Source: Apodemus sylvaticus | Taxonomy: Eukaryota; Chordata; Mammalia; Rodentia; Muridae | Reading direction: 5' to 3' | DNA: 64,000 nucleotides | NCBI RefSeq assembly: GCF_947179515.1 | Contig: NC_067490.1 | Location: 29,322,327 to 29,386,326 of the forward strand | Part shown: piece by piece, positions 33,487 to 46,142 of the stretch | Numbering within the stretch: position 1 is the stretch's first letter | Layout of the letters: every line of letters starts with the position of its first letter | Position numbers and translations under genes: made by a program | The notes under the pieces: generated by a model | Databases searched by the model: none | What the model was told of the DNA's origin: nothing | Seen by the model: the letters and a program-made list of their open reading frames with translations, nothing else

Positions 33487-35227
33487 TGTACAAGCTTGAG
33501 AGTTCAGAGTCCTGTGATGCCAAGCAGGATACAGAGAAGAGAAACAATATCCAGGCCTCCTGTTTCCCAGCCAGGGTCACTCCCACTGTTCCCACATGCG
33601 TCACCCAGCTGCCAGGGTCACTCCTACTTTTCATGTTAAAAGCTCTGCAGCACAGCAGTCTGGATCTACTATGACTTCTAGAAGCTCTCAAAACCATTTC
33701 ACGTGGCAGTGACACTTTGTGTCTGAGCAAGTCTCCATTTGGGTGTGCACAAAAATTTTCCAAAAGCTTGACAAGCTCCAAGGAGGACTTGGGAGCGGAA
33801 GTGAAGCTCTATGTAGTCTTTATTATCAGTTCTGCATTCCCTAGCCATTTAATCCAGCTAGTGTGTTTTAATTTAGCAGGCCTTTTTCAGGGTGTACAGA
33901 GGGCTTGGGTGGTTCTTAGACTGCCTTGTCTTTTACTACGTAAGTAAGTAACAGCATAGTAAAGGCTTCAATGAATGGACGCAGTGTAAACCAGCAAGAA
34001 CTAGAGTTTAACTGTAACCCTTCGATTTAATCCCAGCTAATACTGTAACAGGAGCGTCATGGATTCTTCATGGTATTCCTGCTATATTTAACTCAAACTA
34101 CTATCTTGTAATTGTGTTTGTCATGATGATAATAGCAACAGTGTGGCATGAGGCAACACAGGGTTCTTCTGTGGTTCCATTCTCTAGAACAGTAAGACAT
34201 CCTACTCAAAGCAAGCACCACAAGGAACTTGTGAGCAGCCAGGGTGCTGGGCACTGCAGGCCACACTGATAACAGGAGAGCCATAAGCCCTCAACAGACA
34301 AGCAACAAAGTTGAGACCTGAGTCACAGTGAATGGTGACACATAAGAATTAGTTAGTGTCTTCTATCACATCACCACATGCTCTATGAGACAGGTGCTAT
34401 TCACAAGTGGGGAAACCAAGGCCATGAGAGAGATTCAATAATAAGTGACAGGGCTATGCTGTAACTTTTATGACAGAAAATGACTGAACAAAATCACTGG
34501 GAAATTAAACAGGAACTCAAAATCAGTTATGTGGCAGGTACAAAAGGGGACCAGAAGCAGGAATGAGATCACAGCTCCCTACTTTGAATCCAGAGATATC
34601 AAAATGATGAGGACTACAAGACTACAGACCTAGACTTGCTGAGACGCCAGGCTGATGGAGGCCAGAAAGGGAAAGAAAGCCCTAGAGACAGCTTCCCTGT
34701 GCAAAGGCCTCCCTTTCCACTCATCTGCACACTCTTGTATTTTTGGGTTTTGTTTTGTTTTGTTTTTTTGGTTTCTTTTCCTAAGGGTAAAGTAAAACAG
34801 AGAAAGGACAGAATCAGATGATCAACTTCACGCTAATGGAACAGTTTCCTCTCTGAAGAAGGCGAAATAGAGTAGCAGAGTCGGGAGCATGACAGTGGCA
34901 TAGCTGTCCTACTGTCATTGAGTGTGTAGCTACTGTGGCCACCACTCAAGCAGGACGTGATCTCGGCCCATAGAAACCCCTTACTGCACTCCTTAACTAA
35001 TCTGCTCTTCACCTGTATAAAGTGTCATCTATGGAACTCTATCATATGTGCTGGCTGAAGGTTGGCTTTGTTTAAGTCAGTATCATGCCACTAAGATCTG
35101 TCTAGGTTGCTATATATGTATGTGTAGTTTAGATCTTGTGTTGCTGCATAATATTCAGGAGTATTAATATATATGTAGTCAAGTCTTTTACTCATTGAAG
35201 ATTTAAGTACTTCATAGTTTTAGGCTA

Positions 35228-35572
35228 TGTACTGCTGGTTTTGTGTGTCAACTTGACACAGGCTGGAGTTATCTCGGAGAGGGGAGCTTCAGTGGGGGAA
35301 GTGCCTCCATGAGATCCAGCATTTTCTCAATTACTGATCAAGGGGAGAGGGCCACTTATGGGTGGGACCACCTTTGGGCTGGTGCTCTTGGGTTCTGTAA
35401 GAGAGCAGGCTGAGCAAGCCAGGGGAAGCAAGCCAGTAAGAATCATCCCTCCATGGCCTTTACATCAGCTCCTGCTTCTTGACCTGCTTGAGTTCCAGTC
35501 CTAAACCCTTTCCTCCCCAACTTGCTTCTTGGTCATGATGTTTGTGCAGGAATAGAAACCCTGACTAAGACA
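35228..35572 (+). mobile_element. MaLR-like solo LTR with perfect 5-bp target duplication
   Basis: Starts TGTACTGCTGGTTTTG, contains aaaccctttcctccccaact and ends CTGACTAAGACA. ggcta flanks it at 35223-35227 and 35573-35577. Non-coding, 345 bp. Confidence 0.85.
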
Positions 35573-35699
35573 GGCTATTACAAATAAAAGTTGTTTAGAG
35601 GCTTCTGTGTAAATGTAGATTTATCCTTCTCTTTAAGAAATGCTAAAGAGTGAAACTGTGAGCTATATTCCAATCATACTTTAACTTTGAAAGAACTGC

Positions 35700-35829
35700 T
35701 AAGAGTGGTGGTGCATGCCAGTAATACCAGCACTTAAGAGGCCGAGGCAGATGAATTTAGAATTTAAAGCTACCATGGGCTCCACAGTGATAAAGGTCAG
35801 CCTGAATTAAGCAGTAAGATTCTGTCTAA
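35700..35829 (+). repeat. B1 SINE interrupted at its tail by an L1
   Basis: gagtggtggtgcatgccagt to gcagtaagattctgtcta. The A tail resumes after the L1 at 37010. Confidence 0.7.
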
Positions 35830-36996
35830 TATCCACTTATCAGTGAGTACATACCAGGTTAGCTTAAAAGCTCAGAATACCCACGATACGACCCACAAAC
35901 CATATGGAGCTTAAAAAGGAGGAAGACCAAAGTGTGGATACTTCAATCTTATATAGAAGGGGAAACAAAATAATCATAGGAGGGAGGGAGGGAGGGAGGG
36001 AGGGAGGGAGGGAGGGAGGGAGGGAGGGAGGGAGGAAGGGAGGGAGGGAGGGAGGGAGGGAGGGAGAGAGGGAGAAAGAGAGAGAGAGATAGAGAGGAGG
36101 GGGAGGGGGAAAGGGGGACAGGACCAGGTATTTGAAGAGACAGGGGAGAAGTATAGAGGGTCAGGTCATATCTAATAGAAATATGTAGCAGTGGGGGAAT
36201 GGGGAACTGTGGGTAGCTACAAGAAAGTCCCAGCCACCAGGGAAGTGAAAGGCTCCCAGGACCCTACAGCAATGACTTTAGCCAAAATAAGCAACAAAGG
36301 GGAGATAGAATGTGTAGAGACCACCCCCAGTAGATAGGCTCTGTCCCTAGTTGAGGGATGGGGCCACCCACCCATCTCAAACTTGTTAACCCAGAAATGT
36401 TCCTGTCCAAAGGAAAGACAAGGAAAAAAAAGGGAACAGAGACTGAAAGAAAGGCCATCCAGAGACTGCCCCATCTGCAGACGCCAAACCCAGACACTAT
36501 TGCTGAAGCCAAGAATGTCTGCTGAGAAGAGCCTGGTATGGCTGTTCCCTGAGAGGGTCTACCAGCACCTGACCAGTACAGATGCAGATACTCACAGCCA
36601 ACCATCAAGCCAAGAGACCCCAATGAAAGAGTCAGGGGGAAGCACTGAAGGAGCTGAAGAGGACTGCAACCCTATAGGAAGAACAGTATCAACTATCCAG
36701 ACCACCCAGAGCTCCCAGACACTAAACCACCAACCAAAGCGTGTATATGGAGGGATCCATGGCTCCAGATGGATATGAAGCAGAGGATGGCCATATCTGA
36801 CATCAATGGGAGGGGAGGTCCTTGGTCCTGTGGAGGCTTGATGCCCCAGCGTAGGGGACTTTAGATTGGTGAGGCGGAAGTGGGTGAGTGCCTCAGAGAG
36901 GCAAAGGGGAGGGGAGAGAAGGGGGATGGGATGGAGGGGTAACTGGAAAGAGGGCTATCATTTGAAATATAAACTAAAAAAAGAGATAAATAAAAA
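35830..36996 (+). mobile_element. 5'-truncated L1 (3' UTR only) with target duplications
   Basis: tatccacttatcagtgagta at the start, gacatcaatgggaggggagg and tgatgccccagcgtagggga near the end, then an A-rich tail. aagattctgtctaa is repeated exactly at 35816-35829 and 36997-37010. Open frames inside are not genes. Confidence 0.9.
35978..36118 (+). repeat. (GGGA)n purine tract inside the L1
   Basis: Pure purine at 35978-36089, interrupted by one T, then G-rich to 36118. Matches a G-quadruplex-forming pattern many times over. Confidence 0.97.
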
Positions 36997-37039
36997 AAGA
37001 TTCTGTCTAAAAAAAACCAAAGACCAACTTTTATTTGAA

Positions 37040-37115
37040 GGGCTTGGGGTATAGCTCAGTGTGGTAGATTACTTGCCTACACCAACAAGGGTTCAGTGTC
37101 TTCCATTGAAAAATA
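37040..37115 (+). repeat. ID-like SINE
   Basis: gggcttggggtatagctcag followed by gtggtagattacttgcc, a tRNA-Ala-like head, then an A-rich end. Confidence 0.65.
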
Positions 37116-37459
37116 AACAAAGATCCTCCACTCAGTGACCTTATATCACAAGTTCCAAACCTCCTTCAGAATGTATCTCTTGTGTAAACTTGTGACCTAT
37201 AAAGAAATATGATGACCACAAATGGCTGCACCAAGAACCTAAAATGTCCCCTTCTGACAATCCAGCCAATAAACAACCGCTCATTCCTCTCCTGTAAATT
37301 CATCTACCAGTCTGCAGAGAGGTAGAGCTAACACATAGCTCTGAGTCTCCAAATTAGCAGTCCATGTAATGGTGAGAAGATCTTTATTTCATTTCCTCTA
37401 CTGGGAGCTGAAACTAGGCTAAGGGCAATGCCTGATATTAAGTACTAAGACCTCTATCC

Positions 37460-37748
37460 TTAAGGTTTATTTCATTTTGTTTTTGGAGACAGCGTTCCAT
37501 TAGCCATCTCAAATTCACTATGTAGTGGAGGCTGGCCTTGACTCCCAGTCTTACTGCTTTACAGCCTAAAAGCTGCAACAGGCATGTACGACTATGCACA
37601 GTTTAAACAAAACATTCTGTTAGATTTTTTTGGGTGGGGAAGGGACAAGGTCTCATGTTGTAACCCAGGCTTGCCTCAAACTGGCCGTTCTTCTGCCTCA
37701 GCCCAGAAATGCTGAGATTATAGGCATGTGCTAAAACATCAGGTATAC
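37460..37748 (-). repeat. Two diverged B1 SINEs in tandem
   Basis: First at 37460-37605 (gtttttggagacagcgttcc), second at 37628-37748 (gacaaggtctcatgttgtaa, gcatgtgctaaaacatcagg). Confidence 0.65.
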
Positions 37749-38600
37749 ACCTTTACTTTTATTGACCCAGTAACTGTTTACATCAGTGTGGTACAGTGTG
37801 ACATTTACATATATACTTTAGAAAGATCAGAGCAGGGTAACTAGCTTAACACCTTAGTCATCTTAGTTATACATCATTTTGGGGAGGGAAAGTGTGGAAA
37901 ATTCAAAAATTTCTCTATTAGCTATTTAGAATAAATCAATTAATTGTTGCTAACCAAAGTTATCCAACTGAAGTATAGCATATATAACATAACAAGTTGT
38001 TCCTCCAGTTCCTCTGTATCTCGGTTTCCAATGACCATCTTCTTTTCATTATCCAAGCCTTTCTTTGCTTAGCTACTAGTAACCACTTTGAGATAAACAG
38101 TTAGCTTACAAATATATGTGAATGCATGCAGGACTTTCTAAACTTAGTTTATTTTATTTAAACAATGATTTATAGTGTTGAAATGACACAAGTTCTTTCT
38201 GTTTTGATGGCTAGACGATATTTTACTCTCTCTTTCTCGTGTGTACAATATGATATACCTTGATACTGGAATCTACAAAGTAATATCAATTCTTCTATAC
38301 TGAAGTGTATGCTACCTGGCTTAAATGCTTATGTAACTTACAAGTCCAGTTTATTTTTAGTAACAGCTCTTTGGTTCTTATATTAAATGCAGCAAAAGTA
38401 GCCTTTAATTCCAAACTTGCCTGTCAATAACTGACAGAATCAGCCCTCTTATGCTTACATGCTGGAAGAATAACACAGAATCACGGAGTGTTGTCAAAGG
38501 TTACTGATACATGGACACAATGCCACAAAATCCTCTACAATCCTTGAGTAATTGATTTGTCTGATATTTTTGTAATTTGTACCTGACTACTTAAGAGAAA

Positions 38601-38606
38601 TGAGAA

Positions 38607-38651
<45 letters not shown>

Positions 38652-38661
38652 GAGAGAGAGA
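38601..38661 (+). repeat. (AG)n microsatellite
   Basis: AG run with an AAAG start and one C interruption. Confidence 0.95.
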
Positions 38662-39107
38662 CTACATTTCTTTAGGTTGCAAAAAGACAAAAACAAAAAC
38701 GATACAATTTGGATACTAGAGATTGGCTAAGTACAAATTTTTACCTACAATCTTAAAACCCCAGACTACAGGCAGCTGAAGGCAGGCACCAAAGAATCAC
38801 AATGAAGTGGTAAGACTGTGTGGTGTTATTTGTGGTGGGTGGAACTGATATTTGCAGCATAACAACCAGGGTGTTTTCCTAGGGAAGGAGGAGGAGGAAG
38901 TAGAGGAAGGCAAAGGCAGCCAGAGAGAGCCTAACTCACAAGAAGCGATCTGACTCTTCTGCTGAATGGGGTCAGAAGCTTCCTAAGAAAAGTGGGTAGA
39001 AATGAAAATGCAGGGCATTAAAGAATATGGCAAGATAGAAGCTTTTAAAATTCAAACTGAAATAGAGATTATGGTTCAGTATTTTAGTGACTACTTGGTA
39101 ACTTTTC

Positions 39108-39283
39108 ATCTTTTTTAAAGAGTCTATTTAATGCATGTGTGCTTCGTGCATGTGAGCACAGTGCCAACGGAGGCCAGGGGAGGGCGTCAGACCCCGTGGA
39201 GCTGTTGGCCGTGGATACTGAGAACAGAACAGAACTGGAAGAGCAGACAAAGCTCTTAACTGCTGAGTCATCTCTTGAGCTCC
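39108..39283 (-). repeat. B3 SINE
   Basis: gagtctatttaatgcatgtg, ggaggccaggggagggcgtc, then ctgctgagtcatctcttgag. Confidence 0.75.
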
Positions 39284-39605
39284 CATTCTATATCATTTGA
39301 GCACTAATTTTCCTGATAAAGATAAATTTGTATGCACTGTATTATATATGTGTGTATATTCCAATAGATATAGTATATTCTCACTACCTTGGCTGAAAAG
39401 CAGTTGATGATAAATATATGCATTTATCTGTGTTCTCCAGTCTGTTCTATCAGTCTGTGAGTCTGGTTTTATGCCAGTATCAAATTACTTTGGTTACTAA
39501 TGCTTCTTTCTCTTTGCTCAGGCCTGTTTTAGCTATTTGACAGTCTATGTGGATCAATCCAAAGCTTATGGGTACTTTTTCTACATCTTCAGATAATGTT
39601 GCTGG

Positions 39606-39755
39606 TATATATATTTTTTCGAGACAAGGTTTTTCTGTGTAACAGGCATGGATGGCCTAGAACTCACTTTGTAGAGCAGACTGGCCTTGAACTCAGAGAT
39701 CCATCTGCTTCTGTCTTCCAAGTTCATGGATTAAAGTTCATCTCCACTGCCCAGA
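39606..39755 (-). repeat. B1 SINE
   Basis: tttttcgagacaaggttttt to aaagttcatctccactgccc. Confidence 0.85.
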
Positions 39756-39915
39756 TGGTACTTTTTAAAATTTTTATTTATATTATGTGTATGGGTGTTT
39801 TCTTTGCATACAAGTCTATGAAGGTGTCAGATTCTCTGGGCTAGAGTTACAGTTGTGAGTCACCATATGAGTACTAGGTTGAGCCTGGGTTGTCTGGAAG
39901 AGCAGACAGGGACCT
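39756..39915 (-). repeat. B3 SINE, truncated
   Basis: tttttatttatattatgtgt and gagcctgggttgtctggaag. Confidence 0.65.
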
Positions 39916-40024
39916 GATGTTATCCTGATAGGGCTGAACTTCTTGGTCATAAGAGGTTCTATAGACATTATAACAGTTCAACAATTCATGATCATATACA
40001 TGTCTTTCTAACTTGGTGACCTCT

Positions 40025-40198
40025 TTTGTTTGTTTGGTTTTTTGTTTGTTTGTTTTTTCGAGACAGGGTTTCTCTGTATAGCCCTGGCTGTCCTAGAACT
40101 CACTCTGTAGACCAGGCTGGCCTCGAACTCAGAAATCAGCCTGCCTCTGCCTCCCAGAGTGCTGGGATTACAGGCGTGTGCCAACTACCACCTGGCTT
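40025..40198 (-). repeat. B1 SINE, young
   Basis: A TTTG head, then ttttcgagacagggtttctc to gattacaggcgtgtgccaac. Confidence 0.93.
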
Positions 40199-40247
40199 GG
40201 TGACCCCTTTAGTTTCTTTCATCAGTATTTGGTGATTTTCTTTATCT

Positions 40248-40435
40248 CTTCTTTTAAGATTTATTTATTTTATATATGTGAGTATACTGTCACTGTCTTC
40301 AGACACACCAGAAGAGGACACTGGATCCCATTACATATGGTTGTGAGCCCCCATGTGGTTGCTGGGAAATGAACTTAGGACCTCTGGAAAAGCAGTCAGT
40401 ACTCTTAACCGCTGAGCCATCTCTCCAGCCCCTTT
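40248..40435 (-). repeat. B2 SINE
   Basis: agatttatttattttatata, cagacacaccagaagaggac, then gagccatctctccagcccc. Confidence 0.93.
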
Positions 40436-40627
40436 GTGTTTGGTGATTTTCATCAAAGAGATTATTTCTTTTCATGGTTAAGTGGTGGTTAAATTTTTTC
40501 CTAGATCTTTCTCTCTATATCCTGCTTTTATTTCCTTTACTGTAAATCAGATTGTCTTCTTGATTTCTTTTCCCTAAAGTTTTGTTGTATATATAAAGTT
40601 TTTTGTGTGTGTATGTATATATACACT

Positions 40628-40750
40628 ATTGATGGGATGGTGAGATGGCTTGTTGGGAGTTTAAAGCCAAGCCTGATAATCTGAATTTTCTTTCCAGACC
40701 CTAGACAGTGGAAAGAGAAAAGCTGTCCTCTGATGGTCACATGTGTCTGT
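40628..40750 (+). repeat. B3 SINE, truncated
   Basis: gatgggatggtgagatggct and ctttccagaccctagacagt. Confidence 0.6.
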
Positions 40751-40893
40751 GGCCTCTGCTTCATTTCCTGCCTCCAGGTTCCCGCCTTAACTTCCTGCCC
40801 TGACATCCCAGCTGTAATAAACCTTTTCCTCCGCAAATTGCTTTTGGTCATAGTGCTTAATTGCAACAATAAATACAAACCTGGCTAAGACAG
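40751..40893 (+). mobile_element. 3' part of a MaLR-like LTR
   Basis: aataaaccttttcctccgca, ttgcttttggtcatagtgct and the terminal ctggctaagaca. Non-coding. Confidence 0.6.
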
Positions 40894-40930
40894 TGGTGTG
40901 CCTAATGCTTTGTTGAGACTAAACTACACA

Positions 40931-41090
40931 CTAGCGCACGCCAGTACACCCTAGCGCACACCAGTACACACTAGCGCACGCCAGTACACACTAGTGCACG
41001 CCAGTACACACTAGCGCACGCCAGTACACCCTAGCGCACACCAGTACACACTAGCGCACGCCAGTACACACTAGTGCACGCCAGTACAAA
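40931..41090 (+). repeat. 20-bp minisatellite, eight copies, in an 80-bp higher-order pattern
   Basis: Unit ctagYgcacRccagtacacM at 40931, 40951, 40971, 40991, 41011, 41031, 41051 and 41071. Units 1-4 and 5-8 carry the same variants in the same order except for the last two bases. Confidence 0.98.
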
Positions 41091-41607
41091 ATGAAGACAG
41101 CCGCAGACCTTCTGATTTCACCAGTCTGCTAACTTCATGACTGGACCTGAAGTGAACCAAAGATCAAAGATCCAAACAGCCTATTTAGACATGTTATACA
41201 AAGCATCACAGCTGTTCCTAGGAGTTTAATACTTAGTATTTGAACATATTCATAAGCAGAGGTGCCAAAAGCAGCTTTTGGGAGTAGAGGCCATGCTGGG
41301 ACTGAATCTAGGTAATTAAGACAGGACCTTGCTATAAAACCTAGGCTAGTGTATGTCGTTCAGGCTGGATTCAACCTTGCGTCATGCCTCTGGCCACTAA
41401 GCAGAGGTGGTCTAATCGGTCTGCACTGCAGTGAAAGTCTGTGTGTGGAATGCTGTCCTCTGAGCATGACCCGACTAGTGTGCTCTCTTGCACTGTCAGC
41501 AGCCAGGATCACTTCAAAAAGATCTGCAAAAGACTGAGCCCATTTACTTTCTGCCATGGAAGTGAAAGAGGCTCATGAGGCCTTGCCCCTCTCCTACAAG
41601 ATTTATC

Positions 41608-41735
41608 AGCAGGTCAGGCACGGTGGTGTTTACCTTTTAATTACAGCCCAGAGGTAGGCGGATCTCTGCAAGTTCAAAGCCAACCTGGTGTACATGTAGC
41701 GAATTCCAGGACAGTCAGAGTTATGTGACACTGTC
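41608..41735 (+). repeat. B1 SINE
   Basis: caggcacggtggtgtttacc to gtcagagttatgtgacactg. Confidence 0.75.
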
Positions 41736-41763
41736 TACACACACACCTACACACACACCTACA

Positions 41764-41841
<78 letters not shown>
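41736..41841 (+). repeat. (CA)n(GA)n microsatellite
   Basis: CA with two CCTACACA interruptions to 41780, then GA to 41841. Confidence 0.97.
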
Positions 41842-41843
<2 letters not shown>

Positions 41844-41939
41844 AGAAGGGACTGAGGGAAGGAGGAAGGACAAGCTAGCTATCGAGACCAAGAGTTCAAC
41901 AAACTCTGGGCTTAAATGAGAGACCCTATCTCAAAGAAT

Positions 41940-42170
41940 AATCAAGGATGCTGCCTAATATTAACCTGTGCCTCCACATGCATGTTCAGACATGAACACT
42001 TATATACCCATGTGAACACATGTATGCAAACATACATAAAAGAAAACAAAACCAAGGATGACAACTTCTGAGGTTGGCCACTGGCTTCCACTTACCTGTG
42101 CACTCATGTCTACCATCCCACCGTGAACATGCAAACACACTGGCACAAATACAAAAGAATGGTAAAATTT
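41940..42170 (+). repeat. SINE tails, B4/B3-like
   Basis: ctgtgcctccacatgcatgt and ggccactggcttccacttac mark two SINE tails with CA/A-rich ends. Confidence 0.45.
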
Positions 42171-42989
42171 AGCTTTACCATGTCATTGTTCATCCCACCC
42201 ATCCATCCATTCTTCCACACTGCATTAGGTAGTACAGTATAGAGATGATTTAAAATGAAATACTTGGGTAAATGGACCAGGCCATTTTCTAAGGAGCCCA
42301 AGGAACCAGAGCCTTTGCCATCCGGTAGGCAACAGGATGGCACAGCAGAGGTGTAGGTGTGGGGAAGTCCTCTGGAACCATCCCCAGCTCACAGTGAGTG
42401 ATGACTGACGACTGGGGGGATAGAAACTGCTTATTTAATCTAAATCCATCACTAAACTAGGAACTTGCAACACTACCACTAGGATGAAGCCTCTTCAATC
42501 ACTACAAAAGATCTTGGTGCCATATGGGGGTATTCAAATCACTAAGGTGGCCTACTTAAATTACTACTTGGCAAAATGAACTTTTTACCTGTAATTCTCT
42601 ACTTGGCTTAAGTGGAAATTTTCATCTGATTTTCCTGGGACCACTGAACACAATGCAAGTGAGAGAACGGAGACAGAAAGCTCTTCCCGTTTCCAGTTTG
42701 TCGGACAAATGTAGTATGCATTCCTTCAAGACAATAAGGAAGTAGGGAAAGGGCAAGCAGAAATGGACGAATTTTCAGTTAATATGCCTTTTGCCTTGTC
42801 TTTTAAATTGCTTAACTGTGAACAGCAAACAAATTCATCACGTGGAGAAGAGTGAAAAGGCAGTCACCACACGCTTCCTTAGCCCAGCTGGAGCCGAAGA
42901 GAGATGCAAGCGTCCGTCCTGTGTCACTATAACGTTTGCTACCATTATTAAAAGGAAATAAGAGCACTCAGACTTTACTATATCGTTTT

Positions 42990-43125
42990 GTTGACTTGTT
43001 TTGTTGAGACAGGGTTTTTCTCTGTTGGAATGTACTCTGCAGACCAGGCTGGCCTCCAATCAGATTCGATTGCATCTGCCTCCTGGGTGTTAGGACTAAA
43101 GGTGTGTGCTAATGCTGCTCGCACC
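42990..43125 (-). repeat. B1 SINE
   Basis: gttgagacagggtttttctc, accaggctggcctccaatca, then tgttaggactaaaggtgtgt. Confidence 0.85.
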
Positions 43126-45177
43126 TTTATTGTATATTAAGTATAACACAGAGAGAATGTTTAAAGATCAGTTAAAATCATGAAAATATGAAATGTCTGG
43201 ATTAAAGTACCAGTTGCCAACCCTGCACCACCAATGCCCCATGCCAGGATGCTTGCTATAAAGCTATTTACATATAACTGTTCCTAAGAATTGACCACTG
43301 AAATAAAACATATAAAGAACCTAGTTTTGATGTCATAGTTTTATAGTAGCATGTAGCAGACCTTATGATACTTAAAGAGATATCCATAAGGAAGTGAGTG
43401 TGATGCTATCCAACCAAAGGCTGGAAACTTGTCAGGAAGTAGACTAGTAGATGCACACTTTGTCCTATAATCAATAATTCAAATACAGTAAATCTGCTAC
43501 TATCAGGTGTGGCAAAAACTCCTTCTCTGGTGTCTGCAGAATAGAGAGGCCACCTAGAAACCACAGCAAGGATGCAGCAAGGGACTGCCAAGGGCCTGTG
43601 ACAGAGCCACATGTCCCAGCTCCACAAAATCAGAAATACTCTGCCCCAAACTGGCCTAAATAATGCAAATCAATACTGCAGCTACCCAACCCTAACCAAT
43701 TTAACAAGGAATGAAAGCTTACTTTGGGGTCCATGTCTCATAAAGCATTTCTAAGTGATTCACATAACAAAATCGAATTCACAAAAGATGTGAGTGTGTA
43801 AAAGATGCCCTACGTAGGGAGAGTGGAAGAGAAAGACAGAAACTCAAGCTCATCATCTTTCTCCATGACCCTCTCTGACATGAACATTCTGAAAATTGGG
43901 TAAAGAGAAAGTAACAGCACCTACTCTTCCACAAAACAACAATGCCAAACAGCTGCCTTTTCTCTATGATGACACATCCTTACCATACTGGTAACCTACT
44001 GTGAAAAGAAGATGAGCTGCCAATGTGTAGAAAAAAATCATAACCATTCATGGCAGAACACTGAGACATGTCATGAACACCTGGTAGGCCGGGGCAGGAT
44101 GAGTAGCCTGCACATTTCAGGGATTTGCACTTCCCTGTCACTCAACAATGCTTTATATACTCTAGAGAAAATGTGTAGCTGTCAAAGAATCACTATCCCA
44201 TTCAATGAGCTTTACTTTAGAGAAACCAAACACTGTTCTGTACGCAAGATCTCAAAGCAGGATCTCTTCGTCTCTGCCTCTAGCTGGATGACTCTGAGCA
44301 CCCTCTCAGTAGTCCATCAAGCCTTGCTGAGAGGCAGAGGGCGGCACTGTCAAGTACCACCCCACTGACACCCACACAGCTCAAGAGGTCTTTAGCAAGA
44401 CCGTGCTTAAGAGACAATCACTGAAGTGAACTCCTGAAGCCCCACACAAATTTGGAGTGTTTGATCAACTTAAACAATTCTTTATATTTCCCTCAGAGCC
44501 TCCAAGGTTTTGCTGTGATTTTTAATATATTTTTTTCCTAGAAACTAGTCCTCTAGTGATTTCTTTACTGCTCAGAACGTCTTTTAATTCCTATCATGAT
44601 GAATTAACGTATTATCACCTTTAAACATCTTTTTTAGAAAGATACAAAGCCACATTTGAGAAAGCTCCAAATATAGAAGAAGGGTATTTTTAGCTGTGTT
44701 GACCTAAGAGATGCCCAAGTTACCATGGAAACCTTTTGGCGCAGGCACACAGGAGCTCTTTATATGGATATGGTGCCCAGCAGCAGCAGCCTGTCAGGCT
44801 CTGAGGGACACTCTTATTTTAGTTCTGACTCAGCAGAGCTTTCTCACTGAACACAACTGCCAGCTACACTGTGACAGGAAGTTAGTGGGAGTTTTTATTC
44901 TTGACTAAATTTGAGCCTTACTTCACTGATAAGAAAAAAAAGAAACCATGAAATTTTCAGTATAGAAGGACAGAAGTAAAACACTTCGTTCATCAAAGGT
45001 CTTTCCTGTTTATATTCATAGATCTCTCATTTTTTATCATATATTTACCAGAATCAGAGAAACTGAAAAGGCTTTTTTGCTAAAGTCCAAATGGTACCTT
45101 TCCATTCATGAGCTTAAATTTTGTGATGTACAGAGAAAGGCAAGTAATTCTTTTAGTTGCCACATCTCAGATTTTTT

Positions 45178-45412
45178 TCATTGTTTTCTTTTTTTTATTC
45201 GATATATTTTTTATTTACATTTCAAATGATTTCCCCTTTTCTAGCCCCCCACTCCCTGAAAGTCTCGTAAGCCCCCTTCTCTCCCCCTGTCCTCCCACCC
45301 ACCCCTTCCCACTTCCCCGTTCTGGTTTTGCCGAATACTGCTTCACTGAGTCTTTCCAGAACAAGGGGCCACTCCTCCTTTTTTCTTGTACCTCATTTGA
45401 TGTGTCTCAGAT
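45178..45412 (-). mobile_element. L1 3' UTR fragment
   Basis: ttatttacatttcaaatgat, a C-rich stretch, then ctgagtctttccagaacaag and cttgtacctcatttgatgtg. This is the reversed mouse L1 tail; non-coding. Confidence 0.85.
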
Positions 45413-45949
45413 TTTTACCACAACTGTGATAAAAGACCCTAGGAGTCTGATGTTGACCAGATGGTGCAACTATACTGACAGCCAGTTCACAGCCTGGGCT
45501 GCAGCCTCTTTAAGAGTCTTCAAATACCCTTTGTTCTGGCCCCTGAAACCAGATCACATGGTTATGAGGGTCTTTGTTCAATTCTTTCCCTCTTTTCCAG
45601 AGGTATTCTACAGTCCTGGCAACTCACTTCCTTTTGGGACGTGAAATACTGCTGAATACGGGCTCCCCACATCTTAGCTATTTAAAGCAGCACTCAAGTT
45701 GTCAGCAGAGGGCACTGGAGAGAAGCCTCAGGGTTTGTCCCCCCCCCATGCCCCCTGCAGAGAGCAGTCACAGAGAAGCAGACCCTTACAGAATTCTGCA
45801 AGATAGAAGCAGGAGATGGGCATGTGTTGGGGAGCTTCCTGTGGGAGACTCTTACCTAAGCCCTTGACATACCTGCCACCTCTCTCGTGGCAGCTGATCC
45901 AATTCTAACGCCGCCACACCAACATCATCTACTAAGATCTGCCGGGAGG

Positions 45950-46142
45950 GACGTGGTGAGAAACAGTTTTCTATCAAATAAGCTAACCTGACAAGATGAG
46001 TAGAGAACCACAGTTCAGTGTCCAGCACCCAATCCAACTCCAGATACAGAAGAGCCAATCCCCTCTTCTCGCTTCTATGGGCACTGCACTCACAGGCTAT
46101 ACATTCACACAGGAGCATATGCATACATAAAAATAAAACTAA
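45950..46142 (+). repeat. B3-like SINE, diverged
   Basis: gttcagtgtccagcacccaa, ctccagatacagaagagcca, then aaaaataaaac. Confidence 0.55.

Noticed and set aside
36217..36778. Open frames of 85-131 codons
   Set aside because: They lie within an L1 3' UTR with target duplications and match no coding part of L1.
40931..41090. Regular 20-bp repeats resembling a CRISPR array
   Set aside because: Units are directly adjacent with no unique spacers, in a mammalian intron; a minisatellite.
45108..45644. 178-codon plus-strand frame
   Set aside because: A large part is reversed L1 tail; the rest shows no known domain.
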